A stretch of 64,000 bases of DNA from Microbotryomycetes sp. JL201 (taxonomy: Eukaryota; Basidiomycota; Microbotryomycetes). Location: contig JAQYUZ010000016.1 in assembly GCA_033819885.1 (NCBI GenBank), positions 240,925-304,924 on the forward strand. The letters are read 5' to 3'. Below the pieces are notes generated by a model, which saw only the letters and a program-made list of their open reading frames with translations, was not told the DNA's origin and searched no databases. The position numbers were made by a program, and so were the translations under genes. Positions 35,101-45,221 of the stretch are shown piece after piece (within the stretch, counting starts at the first letter, position 1; each line of letters opens with the position of its first letter).

Positions 35101-36025
35101 GCTGGATAACAAGGACGTTAGAGTGTGCACCCGCAACAAAAAGCCGATGAACCTACTCCGCAAGTCACGGCCGTGTAACGCGTCAACATGAATTCGTCGT
35201 CACCCTTGCGAGGCAGGAAACCAGCCAACCGCGTCGGAATCGCGCAGTCGAGTACGAGATTACCTTGAGTCAACTTGACTCGCCTGTTTGTCAAGTTGCG
35301 CCTGAGGTGTGCAGTCTTTGCGAATGAAAATGTCAGCTTCGCCCCCTGGCCAGACTCGAAACATTGCTTACCGGCGGTGGAGCGCCGAATCCGCCTGTGA
35401 ACGACATGGCAGGACTGCCCATGTCTTCCTCCTCGTCCTCTCCCTCGTCAACTTGATGTTCATTGCCGAGTGGTCTCTGCTTCTCGTCGATCCATTCAGA
35501 GTCTCCTTCGAACGAGTCCTCGAATACGTCTTGTTGGTTTTCTAGGTCATCGTCGTCCTCCATGGCCATGTATGTACCCGCAGCGCCTTGCACTCGACCT
35601 CCGGGATTGGCAACAACGTCCGCCGAGGCTCGACCAGACCTCGCAGCATCCTGTCGAGCGCTCTGAGCTGTTGCAGAATATCCGTTGTGGATATAGTAGC
35701 CGTCGTAAGGCGCTTGCTCCCCTTCAAGGCCCTGGTCGTCCACAAAGCGAGCATGTTGACTGACGTTGGCGCGTCCCGTCACTGCGCCGAACCGTTGCTC
35801 CACGCCAGTTGAATAAGGCTGAGCCGAGTCGTCAGATACATATATGACTGGTCCGTTGACGTCTGTCGAGTGAAAGGACGGTGGGTGGTCGTGCGAGTGG
35901 TCGGACGGCGGACCGGCGGCGTGCATGCCTCGCATCTCCTCGTCGTACGCCGAAGAATCGCGTCCAGGCGGCGGTGACGTGTAGCCCATGTAGGCGTCGG
36001 CGTGCGGACGCCGGCTGTACGCCAT
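32160..36025 (-). CDS. Chitin synthase (class I-III type)
   Basis: A roughly ten-exon gene on the minus strand. It starts at 36025 ([20 protein letters not shown]) and ends at a TAA at 32160-32162. A disordered acidic N-terminus of about 220 residues precedes the neck [16 protein letters not shown]. The GT2 catalytic core contains [61 protein letters not shown] and the diagnostic QRRRWLNGS. Membrane segments follow ([33 protein letters not shown]), then the switch-like SWGTKEQ region. The last TM pair ([10 protein letters not shown] and [20 protein letters not shown]) leads to a Ser/Lys-rich tail. The enzyme polymerises UDP-GlcNAc into cell-wall chitin at the plasma membrane. Exon boundaries near the 3' end were set by matching the conserved C-terminus. 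Confidence 0.92.
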
Positions 36026-36153
36026 GGTGCAAGCGCTAAGACCGGTCGCACAAGAACAAAACAAGTCGCGCCCGTCACGTGACGTCATGAATACGCGTGA
36101 GTCTCCTGATGGTGACAACAAAGAGCAGAAATATACATGTATAGAGGAATCAT

Positions 36154-38544
36154 TCAGTAGTCCGCGCCCGAACTAACAAACATGCGCTTGCGATACCCCT
36201 TCCATTGTTTGTCTTGCTTGCCCAATTTGTGGCCAAGCGTGAGCCAGCTCTTGAACGTCAGATCATCCATCTCATATGGCGTCATGTCTTCGCGGCGGAG
36301 AGCTTCCGCAATCTCGACCACCGGAGCTCCTTGCTCGACGAGTTGGCGAACGGCGGGTGGCCACACCTGGTGACTTTTGCTTGTTACAGGATCAGGATCG
36401 GCACAGCGGTCTCGGACCAGACGATGAGCAACAATATTGGCGTTCAATGTCGTATACTCGACCTGCCACTCTGGCAAAGGACGTTTGCCGCCCGCATCTC
36501 GCGCTTTGTCGGTGCCGTATCCATCAAACTTGTTGACATGCTCCAGGTCTAGCATATACTGTGTGTATCCGACCGGTGTCAGGTACGAGTTGCGCTGCGA
36601 CGGGGATGAAGCGTTGTGATGTCGCGTGAGCGGTGGATAGGACGGATGCTTCTTCTTGTGCTTTTTCCTCCTTTTGAGGATAGCTCGCCAAGCATCATTC
36701 GTTGTCGCGGACTCTAGCCAAGACTGAACGGCGAGGGCTGCGGAGCCAAAGGAGACACGGGGGACTGCGAGCGCATTGCGTATCCTTTCGGCGACAGAGA
36801 GCGAAGGACGAGCGCCGGACGATGATGTCTGGTCAGACTCCGCCTCTGGCCTCGATCCGAGCAGCGTGTCCCAATCTTGCGGCTGGCGCCAGCGCGTCTC
36901 GACGCTCGTGTTGTACTCCCACACCCGAAACGCCGGCAGGTACGTCGGAATGACGCTCGGATTGACATTGACGACACTGTAGTCGTGCACCTTGGCTTTC
37001 TGTGGTGTCGGAAGGGCTTTGTACTGATCGAGCAGATCGGACAACAAGGCCGAAACGCTGCCTTGAATATGAGGTCGAGAGCCTAGTGCGTCCCTGTTGC
37101 GTGCAAAGTCCGACGCTTCGATGAAATCATTGTCCGAGTCGCTGAAGGAACCCTCATCGTCTTCCGTCAATTCGACATGCGCCTGACCTTTCTTTCCTTT
37201 CCCGTCCTTCTTGCCCTTCTTGCTCCGCCCTTTGTGCTTCTTGTGTTTTTTATGGCCGGAAGCGTCGGCCGCTTGTAGGAGCGTGAAGTGATCAACGTTC
37301 AAGTGGCCAAACAGGTGCCTATGAGCAATATGTCAGTCGAGAACGCCGCCTGAAGAATCGTTCACAGACTAACCCGACAATGGTATCGTGATACGCCAGT
37401 GCCAGCTGAGAATATCGCCTGTAGCATCCGTCATACCAGTTCGCCTTGGTCGCAGGCACGTGCCCGGTGAGCCACACTTGCATCCCCCTCGCGCGAGCGA
37501 GCAACAGTTGCTGCTCGAGCCAAAGCAGTTCGATCGTGCCGGGATCTTCGTCTTTTTTTGAAGTCGAAATAGGTCCCTGTGCACTTGCGCTGAATGAAGG
37601 ACATCCGTCCACGGCTTTGTTGTTTTCGAAAAAGTAAATCGTATTGAGCGACACGAGCAGAAGGTGACCGGGAATGGCTTCGACCGAGTAATACCCGCCT
37701 CCGGCGAATGAATGCAAATGCACTTCGGGGATATAGTGCTTCCAGATGGAGAGCAGCTCGCTCGTGATCTTGGAAGGTCCCGCAAACATGATATTGTGAG
37801 GGAAAACGTCTACCCGATGGTGGATCAGCAAGCCGTCAGGTAGACGTTATCCTGTGCGCACCATTGTTCCCAATGCTCGTAACTACAGGCACATGCCCAA
37901 ACGTCTGTCGCATTCTACGAGCGATAAAACGGTTGAGATTGACAATTTCTGGCAGCGACCGTGGGTAACGAGTGTCGATATCTACGGACCTAAGCGTCAG
38001 ACTCCAGTCGAGTCGAGCACAAGCTTTTATCAGTCCTTTTGAAGCTTACCATGTCGGGCATTGTCGCCCGTCCAGACGACAAAGTCTATTTTGCCTTTGA
38101 AATGAGCTTCGAGCCAGTCGAATGTGGCATTAATCAGGGTGATTGGAGAGTCGCAATCACTGGGAGAGTGCATTCGATTTAGCTTTGTTTGGCCTGTGGC
38201 GCACGTCCGAGACTATCTTCAGGGCAGGCTCACCTGACGGGCTGACCCCAATATCCCGCTCGCTCCCCTTTGGCCGGGTCGTGTGAATGACATGCGCCCG
38301 CTTCGCTGCTATTAAACTTGTACCATGGGTCGGGATGCAAGTCTGTCAGGTGTATGAAGCGGCCGTGCAGTTGCGCTGGCCCTGCTGCGGCATTATGCGA
38401 TGCTTGCGAGCCTGTCGAGCCGAACACGACTTGTGCAGTGCCAGTGTCGGCGTTCTGTGAGTCTTGTGGAAGCGACTGTGTGTCGGCTGTAGCTGTCACG
38501 GCCCTGCATACGAGCAGAGCCGTGATGGCGATCGATGCCATCAT
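36154..38544 (-). CDS. PPN1: Vacuolar endopolyphosphatase
   Basis: The minus-strand gene starts at 38544 with a hydrophobic signal-anchor-like segment ([18 protein letters not shown]). Metallophosphatase motifs follow in order: [23 protein letters not shown] (split by an intron), [14 protein letters not shown] (split by an intron), and then the distal [15 protein letters not shown] and a final histidine block near [11 protein letters not shown]. Pfam-type Metallophos and the Ppn1 C-terminal region ([34 protein letters not shown]) are clear. The enzyme cuts long inorganic polyphosphate chains in the vacuole. A very basic His/Lys-rich insert ([17 protein letters not shown]) directly follows the last metal-binding block. 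The protein ends at a TGA at 36154-36156. Confidence 0.92.
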
Positions 38545-38857
38545 CGCTTGGCGATAAAGAGCGGACTCGGCCGCAGCCTCAAGAGCCTGCAGGCCAGAGA
38601 AAGAGTCGAGCCGATGATTGGAATCACTGCCGTTGACGAGCGCGACTAGGCGGAGACTTGGTCGCGTGAGACGGCAGAACTCTGCCGCCCGTTCAAAGCA
38701 CGTGCGGAGTAGTCAGTTTGTGAAATTGTTCTGGGTCTTCTGTAAATAGACTCTATATCTGACTAGCGCTGGAATGCTATACTCGAGACTCCAAGACCGA
38801 CTTGAATGCAGCAAAAGTTGACTTGGCCGAAGCAGCTCAAGCTTGCCCTTGGCTCGC

Positions 38858-41800
38858 ATGTCCGTTGGCGTTACGACGAGTGCGCAAGCTCTCGATGAGC
38901 CGATAAAGAGCTTGGAAGTCCTGCTCGATGTGCTGCTGACGCCGCTCGCTGCGCTCGGCTTGTTGGACGACCGGCCAGAGCTCGCGCGGCAGTACACGAC
39001 ACGTGCGAGCGACGCCTTCAGCGCACAGCGCTTCCTTAAACGTCAAGTTGCGCTCGTGCAGCAGGCGTTAGTGAAGCGAACATGGCCAGAGTGGGCTGCT
39101 GCGCTCTCGGCGGACGAGCTCGAGCTGCTCAAACGGTGGTTCTGTCCGCCCAAGGGACTCAACGATGCCACTCGAGCGCAGGTATGCCTATCTGCATGGC
39201 ACGTGCTGTCGGCGACACTGTCTAGCTCGGGGCGTGTCGCTAAGCTGCAGTCACAGCCTCAGCCACTCGGCCGGCAAACTATTGAGCTGGCGTCGACATT
39301 GCTCGTCAAACTAGCCCAAGAGTTTGCTTTTGACGAGGCTTACCCCGCAATTGTGCTGCCGCCTAGAGCAAAAGGCAAACAAGTCGACTTGGCAGACGAC
39401 ACTCTCCTGAGCGACCGGTGGCACGAGTTTGTCAAGACTGTCCTGAGCATGCCCGCTCACGTGGCCAACGCATGGGGCGCACTCGATAAAGATGGTGGCT
39501 TAGGAAGCGCCTCGAGCATTCGGGATATGCCTGCAGAATTACAGCTCGGGTGCGTAGGGCAGGCAGCCAGCCGATCCAAATCTCGCTGACAGCTCAAAGT
39601 AGCACCTTCCTGACTCGCATGACAAAATCAATGGTTCTTCTGGCAGGAAACATGTCTGCCGATGGTTCTGTGGTGGCCTCAGCTCCGACCGACCTTTCTG
39701 CTGTTCTCGGCGGCCTCTTGACCACGCCTGAGTTCGCCTCGACCTTTATAGACGCAACCGTGCCCACTTTGATGCCTTCAGCCACTTTTCCGACGCCTGT
39801 GGACGAGCTGATGATGCGGCAAAGGCATGCAAAATTGTGGCAGGACGCTATTGTCGAATTGCCCGACCGACAAGTCCGTCGTCTGCTGCGAGATGTTCTC
39901 GGCCAATTCCAGCACAAGATGCTCGCAACTGTGTCTGACCACTCTCGCGAGGCAAAGTGCAAAGCCTGTGCGGTCGTTCTCGAACGCTTATTTGGCCCTC
40001 TACGCGATGAGCTGCTTTCAAGCTTTGAGTTGGTGGTTCTGGACGAAGGAAGTGCCTGGGATGGCGAGCAAGGGACGATTGCCAGCGTTGCGGCGCTGTA
40101 TACAGCAGCGTCGGGACCTGAGTCTGCCTCACGTTATTTCACTGCAATTTCCGAAGCGTGGACCTCGCTGGATGTCATCAAACACGGTGGTCGTCCTCGC
40201 CGCGTCTGTACGTACCGACGAAGCTCCAGTCTGGTAAAATCCTTACGCCCTTTTCAGTCTTGACAGCGCTACTGCTTCTCTCCATCGCTAGGCAACCGCT
40301 CCGGAACAAGGCCGTGTCGGATCTTGCCACTTCACCATCTTTCCTGAACGCAGTGTCGGCTCATCTGTCCTTGGTCGACCCGACGACCCGATTGCTAGGC
40401 ATGCTTGTCGCCGAGATCGTCTCCGAGCGCGCGCTAGAACCAGACGGCGAGCTGAAGCCCTTGAACTTTGGGGATGACGTTTGGAATGGCGACGGAGAGC
40501 CCCACCGCATCGCTCGTGCACTTCGAAAGCTCTTCGCAGATCAGCTCCATCCACTGGACGATGCTGAGTGGAAAGGCTGGCTCCGCACAGCCTTCGTGGA
40601 AAATTCTCCTGCATTTACTAGCCCAGCTCGCAAGGTTAGCGTTCGCCAATTGTCACCAAGCCCGACACCGGTAGCCACCGTGCCTCTACCTCAAAAGACG
40701 AAGAGTCTCATTTCGATTATAGGTGAAAACGATCCAGACGACTTGCCCGCGTATCCGTTGCCTGCAGCTCCATCAGCCTCTCAACTTTCCATACTAGAAT
40801 CAGATGACCCTTCACTGTATGCATCTGCGTTGCCAGGCACAAACGCTTCAACGACGAGGAAGCGGGGACGACTCAGACCGCCGGTATATATTCCTGAGCT
40901 TACTGCCTATTTGAAGGGGCAAGATCCCGAAGGCGGTAAAGAGGAAGCAGACGGAGAAGCCGAGCGAATTGAACTCGGGCTATCCGAAGGAGAGAGCTTG
41001 ATTCGGAGAAAAGCTGACTGGGGTGGCGAAGTTGGTGAGTTGCTGCGCACCACTTCTGAGATATCGAGGTTAATTTGCAAGGGTGCAGCCGAGAATGCGG
41101 TCGACTTGACATTCACGGTCATGGGCATGCAGGACCAATTCGAAGTTGAGCGCTTCGAGGACAAGAGACTGGGGTTGTTGACGTCTTTAGTCTGGGCTGC
41201 TCCGACCCAAACTGTCCCGTAAGTCTGCTGCTGTCCTGACTCGGAGGCTTGCTCATTTGTAGTCCGCAGTGCCATAATTGAGCAGTACTTCCACAACAAT
41301 TACTCCATTACGCAACGCAATACAATGTTGTCTGCTTTGGCTTTGGGCGCTCGGGAGCTAGCCGGCTTGCCTATGCCTCTCTCAATCACTAATGCATTGA
41401 CCGGTGAAGCAGAATCGGCGTTCCCGTCAAAGCAGCTCCCCGACGCAATGCACCGCAAGCTTCTCGGCGCGAACGGAATCGACGTCATTGACCGTTTGTC
41501 GACAGACTTGACGAATGTCGCTCTGTCCAACGCCAGGTCGGAAGCAGAGACGACGCTGCCTGAAGCTGCAAGAGAGAAAGTAATACGTGTGCGTCGGTTT
41601 GGCACGGCCAAGTCGCCTGAGCACAAGCGAACGCATGGTCGTATCACGTACCTGGCGGTGGCGACCGAGTATTTCATCATGCCGCTCGTCAACCGGTTCT
41701 GGCTCTACGTCAAAGACGCCACAGCTACCTCGTCCGCCGGCAATCCATACACGACCGGTCGCATTAATTCCGTCCCAACCCTTCTCGAGCCGATCGTGCT

Positions 41801-42218
41801 GTCCAAGTTCTTTTCAACTGTTGCCGTACTCGTGCACGCATCAAGACATGCGCCAACATTCACGACAGTTACAGTGCCGACAGTCTTGTCACTGCTGATT
41901 ATGCTCAAGCCATCAAGAGTCGATGAGGCGGACGATGTCGTACAAACGTCTCAGATGGAACTGTTGCTGACCGTCTTTGAGGCCGTGTCAGAGCTTGATC
42001 ATGGCGACTCGCTCGTGAATTCTGTGCATGGTGACGGTCAAGTCGGGATCGACTTGGTCATGCAAATCAAAGAGTGGGCCGAGCAAGTTTTCGAGCTTGA
42101 CGAGCGGAGAAACGTTGGTTCGAATGCGCTAGGTAGAAGCGGCAGGGCGAGCGCAGGCCTTCTTTTGAGGGTGGACGAGGTCTTACAACGTTGGAGAGGC
42201 AGAATGGGATGGACTTAA
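38858..42218 (+). CDS. TEL2: Tel2/TELO2-like TTT-complex subunit
   Basis: Four exons (38858-39549, 39600-40207, 40258-41218, 41270-42218) give 1,069 residues. The three introns are 50-51 nt each. The N-terminal half is an alpha-solenoid of Leu-rich helices. The conserved telomere-length-regulation domain is in the second half: PVYIPELTAYLKGQDPE, AENAVDLTFTVMGMQDQFEV, then AIIEQYFHNNYSITQRNTML and SALALGARELAGLPMP. Tel2 acts with Tti1 and Tti2 as an Hsp90 co-chaperone for PIKK kinases (TOR, ATM/Tel1, ATR/Mec1, Tra1). The start at 38858 is the first ATG; the frame upstream has none. Confidence 0.88.
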
Positions 42219-42348
42219 GGCGCAGAATATTTGTTACCATGCATGGAGGAACCTTGAAAGAGAAACTCAAGAAGCTTGCACGTGTTGGGATCCCGTCTTT
42301 GCTCGACAAGTGCTTGCGTGAGTTTGAAGCACATAATCAAGTGTGGTG

Positions 42349-42665
42349 TTCGGGAAGTGTTGACGTCCTCGCAGACGAGCTTGACGCTGTGAGTTTGTCA
42401 AGATCCTACCAGGGCATGTTATTGTGCCACGACGGCATTTTGTCTTACTGCAAGTCAGAGCTCGTTCGAGACTCTGTGGAATAAAAAAAAAGGGGTCAGA
42501 CGTGCTACTTGACCACGCTCGTCAGAGATGGTCGAGACAGGCTGAGCTCCTGAGCCCGGATCGGGATCGGCGGCGGCTCAACCCCGGGCTTGAACGAGAT
42601 GACACCAGCCTGAAAAAGCTTCTCGTACGTTGCCTTGAGCACTTTGGGCCAGTCCTCGAACACAC
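42349..42665 (-). pseudogene. Decayed fragment of ATP-citrate lyase gene
   Basis: Two blocks match the intact ACL gene at 45.2-50.0 kb in the same orientation. 42349-42500 resembles 45738-45895, including both exon and intron sequence (for example GACGAGCTTGACGCTGT-like and CTCTGYGGAAYAAAAAA-like matches). 42508-42665 resembles 46364-46545 (CTTGACCACGCTCGTCAGAG, GTACGTTGCCTTGAGCACTT-like). About 470 bp of the parent lying between them is missing. Many substitutions and small indels destroy the reading frame. Intron sequence in the copy means it arose by DNA duplication rather than retroposition. Confidence 0.8.
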
Positions 42666-42852
42666 CTTACACTATGACAAGCAGACGGCTCAAGTGAGCA
42701 TCTTCCAGGCTCTCGTCACATGACAGAAGGAATGGTTGTTGATTGAAACTCATTTACAAAATACAGTGCACCGTCCAACTCTGCTTGGCGTGTCGCAGCA
42801 TCGGGATAGGCATCAAGCAGACACAGCAGAGCAGATCATGGCACGAGGGGTT

Positions 42853-43101
42853 TGTCGCCTGAGGCATTTGCCATCCAGACATTTGGTCATGTGACTTTGT
42901 TCGAGTTCTACGATCTTATGTTTGGCTTTTAGTCATCAAGCTCCATTCTGTTCCATTGTTGAGTCAGCACAGCTTTCCATCCTTTTTCTTAGAATATTCC
43001 CTGTGGATATCAGCCCGGCAAGTTGATAGCAGCTTCTAAGGATAGGAAATCAATCTCTGATTTCAACACCGTTGTTGACGCCACTCGCCAGTAGTGACTT
43101 G
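42853..43101 (+). repeat. Left LTR of copia element
   Basis: This repeat matches 43599-43857 along its length, with shared blocks such as GAGGCATTTGCCAT and AATCTCTGATTTCAA. The boundaries are approximate because the termini have diverged. Confidence 0.75.
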
Positions 43102-43110
43102 TACCAGGTT

Positions 43111-43608
43111 ATGAGCGCTGCTGCGCCACCCAACTTCACGTCTGCACTCTCGGGGATTGCAAAGCTTGACCAGCCAAGCGATTACCTGCGATGGTCACGG
43201 AAGGTCCGACTTTACCTCGAGCTGATTGACTGCTGGGGAGTCGTCGATGAATCCGAGGCCAAACCAGCTGAAAATGCAGCGGTAGAGACGTTCAAGACTT
43301 GGGAGAAGAAGGACAAGTCAGCTCAATGGGCGATCGTCTCAACTGTCGAGGGATATTAAGAGGACGTACTCGAGCAGTTGGAGACGGCCAAGGCCATGTG
43401 GGACGCGCTGGAACGCCGCAACAGGAAGAGCGGCGCGTCAGGACTTTACTCGTTGCTTACGGAACTCGTTTTTATGAAATGCTCGGACTCGGACGACGTC
43501 AAACAACATCTACAGAAGATGAAGAACATTGCTCAGAAGCTGGACAAGATCCCGAGCTCGGAAGAAGTCATCGAAACTGTCGTTCGCGAGGCAGACCGTG
43601 TTGCCTGA
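43111..43608 (+). pseudogene. Copia gag fragment (UBN2/gag-polypeptide type)
   Basis: The frame starts MSAAAPPNFTSALSGIAKLD, and its ATG lies within the putative primer-binding site. It contains the classic copia-gag signature YLRWSRKVRLYLELIDCW, then AMWDALERRNRKSGASGLY and KQHLQKMKNIAQKL. A TAA at 43357-43359 interrupts the otherwise continuous frame. Translation would end at the edge of the right LTR. There is no zinc knuckle and no pol. The element is inactive by itself. Confidence 0.8.
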
Positions 43609-43857
43609 GGCATTTGCCATCGAGGCAATCGGTCATTTGACTTCATTCAGGTTCTTCGGTCTTCTATCTGGCTCTGAGTCATCAAATTTCATTCTGCTGC
43701 ATTGCAAAGCCAGCCTGCTGAGCTTCACAGCCCTTGCTTTTTCAAAAACATTCCCTGCGGATATCCTATCCCGGCTGGTTGTAGCAGCTTCTATGGATGA
43801 GAATTTAATCTCTGATTTCAATAATATTGTTGGCGGCACTCGCCACAAGTGACTTGT
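43599..43857 (+). repeat. Right LTR of copia element
   Basis: Direct repeat of 42853-43101. It starts TGTTGCCTGAGGCATTTGCC immediately after the gag remnant and ends near GTGACTTGTC. Confidence 0.75.
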
Positions 43858-43890
43858 CGCAGAGTCGAACTGAAGCCCCGGCCCCGTTAT

Positions 43891-44914
43891 CTAAACCATT
43901 CGGGCCCACTTGCCATTCAACTGGCGAGTTGTGATGCCGTAGCGTTCCGATTGGCGTCGAGTGAGCTCTGCGGCGCATGACGTCGAAGTGCCGTTGATTG
44001 CGTCTGCGAGCTTGTCGTTCGCAGCGGGAACAAGCGAAAAGCTAGCGTCCTCTCTCTGCTGCTCCAGCCACGAAGCCGAATTTTTAAGTCCCTGCGAATT
44101 TCTCAAATCAGTCATACCCTTCAGATGACCCTGCAAGTCGAGATCTCACCGCCCAACCTGCCGCAAGCAGAGCGAAAACAATCAGGTTGTACACCCGCCA
44201 ATCACCAAAGCCTCTGAAGTTGGCGAGTACCACCTTGTGAGCTGGCGTACCACGCTCGACACTTCTTTTCAGAAATGTAGCGCAACGTTCCCAGAGTTTG
44301 TGTCTCAAAACGTTGACTGACATGAAGAAGATTTAGCCATATAGGTAATAGGTCAGTCCAGAAGCACACGTACCACAGTGTGATGCAGTGTCCAATCCGA
44401 CTGGCTGCGGTGAAATGAACATCTACACCAAAAGAGGTGAGCACGTAGCAAGCACGAAAAGTTCAGACACTTGACTGACATCAAGCAGCTCTTTGACGAA
44501 ACCGTTTCTCCAAGGTCTCTGAGGTGGCGCGAGTGGGCGAATGAACAGTGTAGCGTGCTGCTCCTGAACCTGACTCTTTGACAGTCTAGACATTGTATCA
44601 AGTCTGTCCGTCAGCGCTGAAATTGCTTCATCTCGCATTTCTTGCATGTGCTCGGCCGATTCTACACTGCCACAAACGTTGACCCAGCTTGATCTGGGCC
44701 CGATGAATCGCTCGATCCCGCACAAAAACGTCAAACAAACCCTAAGAGCGACTCGGTCGTTCTTCAACAGGTTTGCCTTTGTTTGTTGAGCCTGTAGCGG
44801 GAAAAGCACCAGAGAAGGCCAGCCGTGCTTGCAGAGCTCGGTGCTGATCGGGTCCAGAGACACATCATGCACGCAACGACACGAGTGACAAGTCAGGACA
44901 CTGACTCTTGGCAT
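43891..44914 (-). CDS. Unknown-family single-module gene H
   Basis: Four exons (44914-44471, 44422-44374, 44316-44150, 44091-43891) join in frame to 286 residues; an in-frame ATG at 45046 is an alternative start. Exon 1 has the N-motif TELCKHGWPSLVLFPLQ and the hydrophobic helix RVCLTFLCGIERFIGP. The next exon starts MFISPQPVG, matching the F-x-x-x-P start seen in the array. The second motif DWRVYNLIVFALLAAGWA ends at the phase-0 donor, and the tail exon begins NSASWLEQQREDASFSL. No stop or frameshift is present, so this copy looks functional. It sits between a copia remnant and ACL and belongs to the same family as the 27-32 kb array on the other strand. No known domain is recognised. Confidence 0.7.
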
Positions 44915-45221
44915 GCTCTTCAGAAAACGTTTCAATGGAAAAGGCGACGACGCGAGACCCGCGGAGGCCCTGTGGGCTCCTGAAGCTGGTGGCGAGGCGA
45001 AGATGCGTGACGACATCAATACACGAGATCCAATGAAGACAGCCATTCAATCTTGGAAGGGAAGCGCTATCATGACATTCTATAACCTTTATCAAAGCAC
45101 CAATACCGCAGAAAAAAAACGAGACTGAAAGAGAAACGGAAACCTAAAAAAACTATGCAGACAGATGGCAAGAGGCAAATGAAACGAGCAAGAGGGAGAG
45201 ACGATGACCTTGTAGTGTCTT

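Larger units (their letters stand above)
42853..43857 (+). mobile_element. Truncated Ty1/copia LTR retrotransposon
   Basis: Two diverged direct repeats flank a short internal region: the left LTR is about 42853-43101 and the right LTR about 43599-43857. Both begin TGTYGCCTGAGGCATTTGCC and end near GTGACTTGT. By eye they are roughly three-quarters identical, so the insertion is old. Directly after the left LTR, CAGGTTATGAGCGCTG resembles the complement of the initiator-Met tRNA anticodon arm, a copia-type half-tRNA primer site. The internal 497 bp hold only part of gag, then the right LTR. Protease, integrase, RT and RNase H are absent. I could not identify a target-site duplication. Confidence 0.82.

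Noticed and set aside
43859-43890. Possible tRNA gene next to the right LTR
   Set aside because: The short GC-rich stretch does not form a cloverleaf with a recognisable T-arm and anticodon arm. No tRNA or rRNA gene could be supported anywhere in the window by eye.
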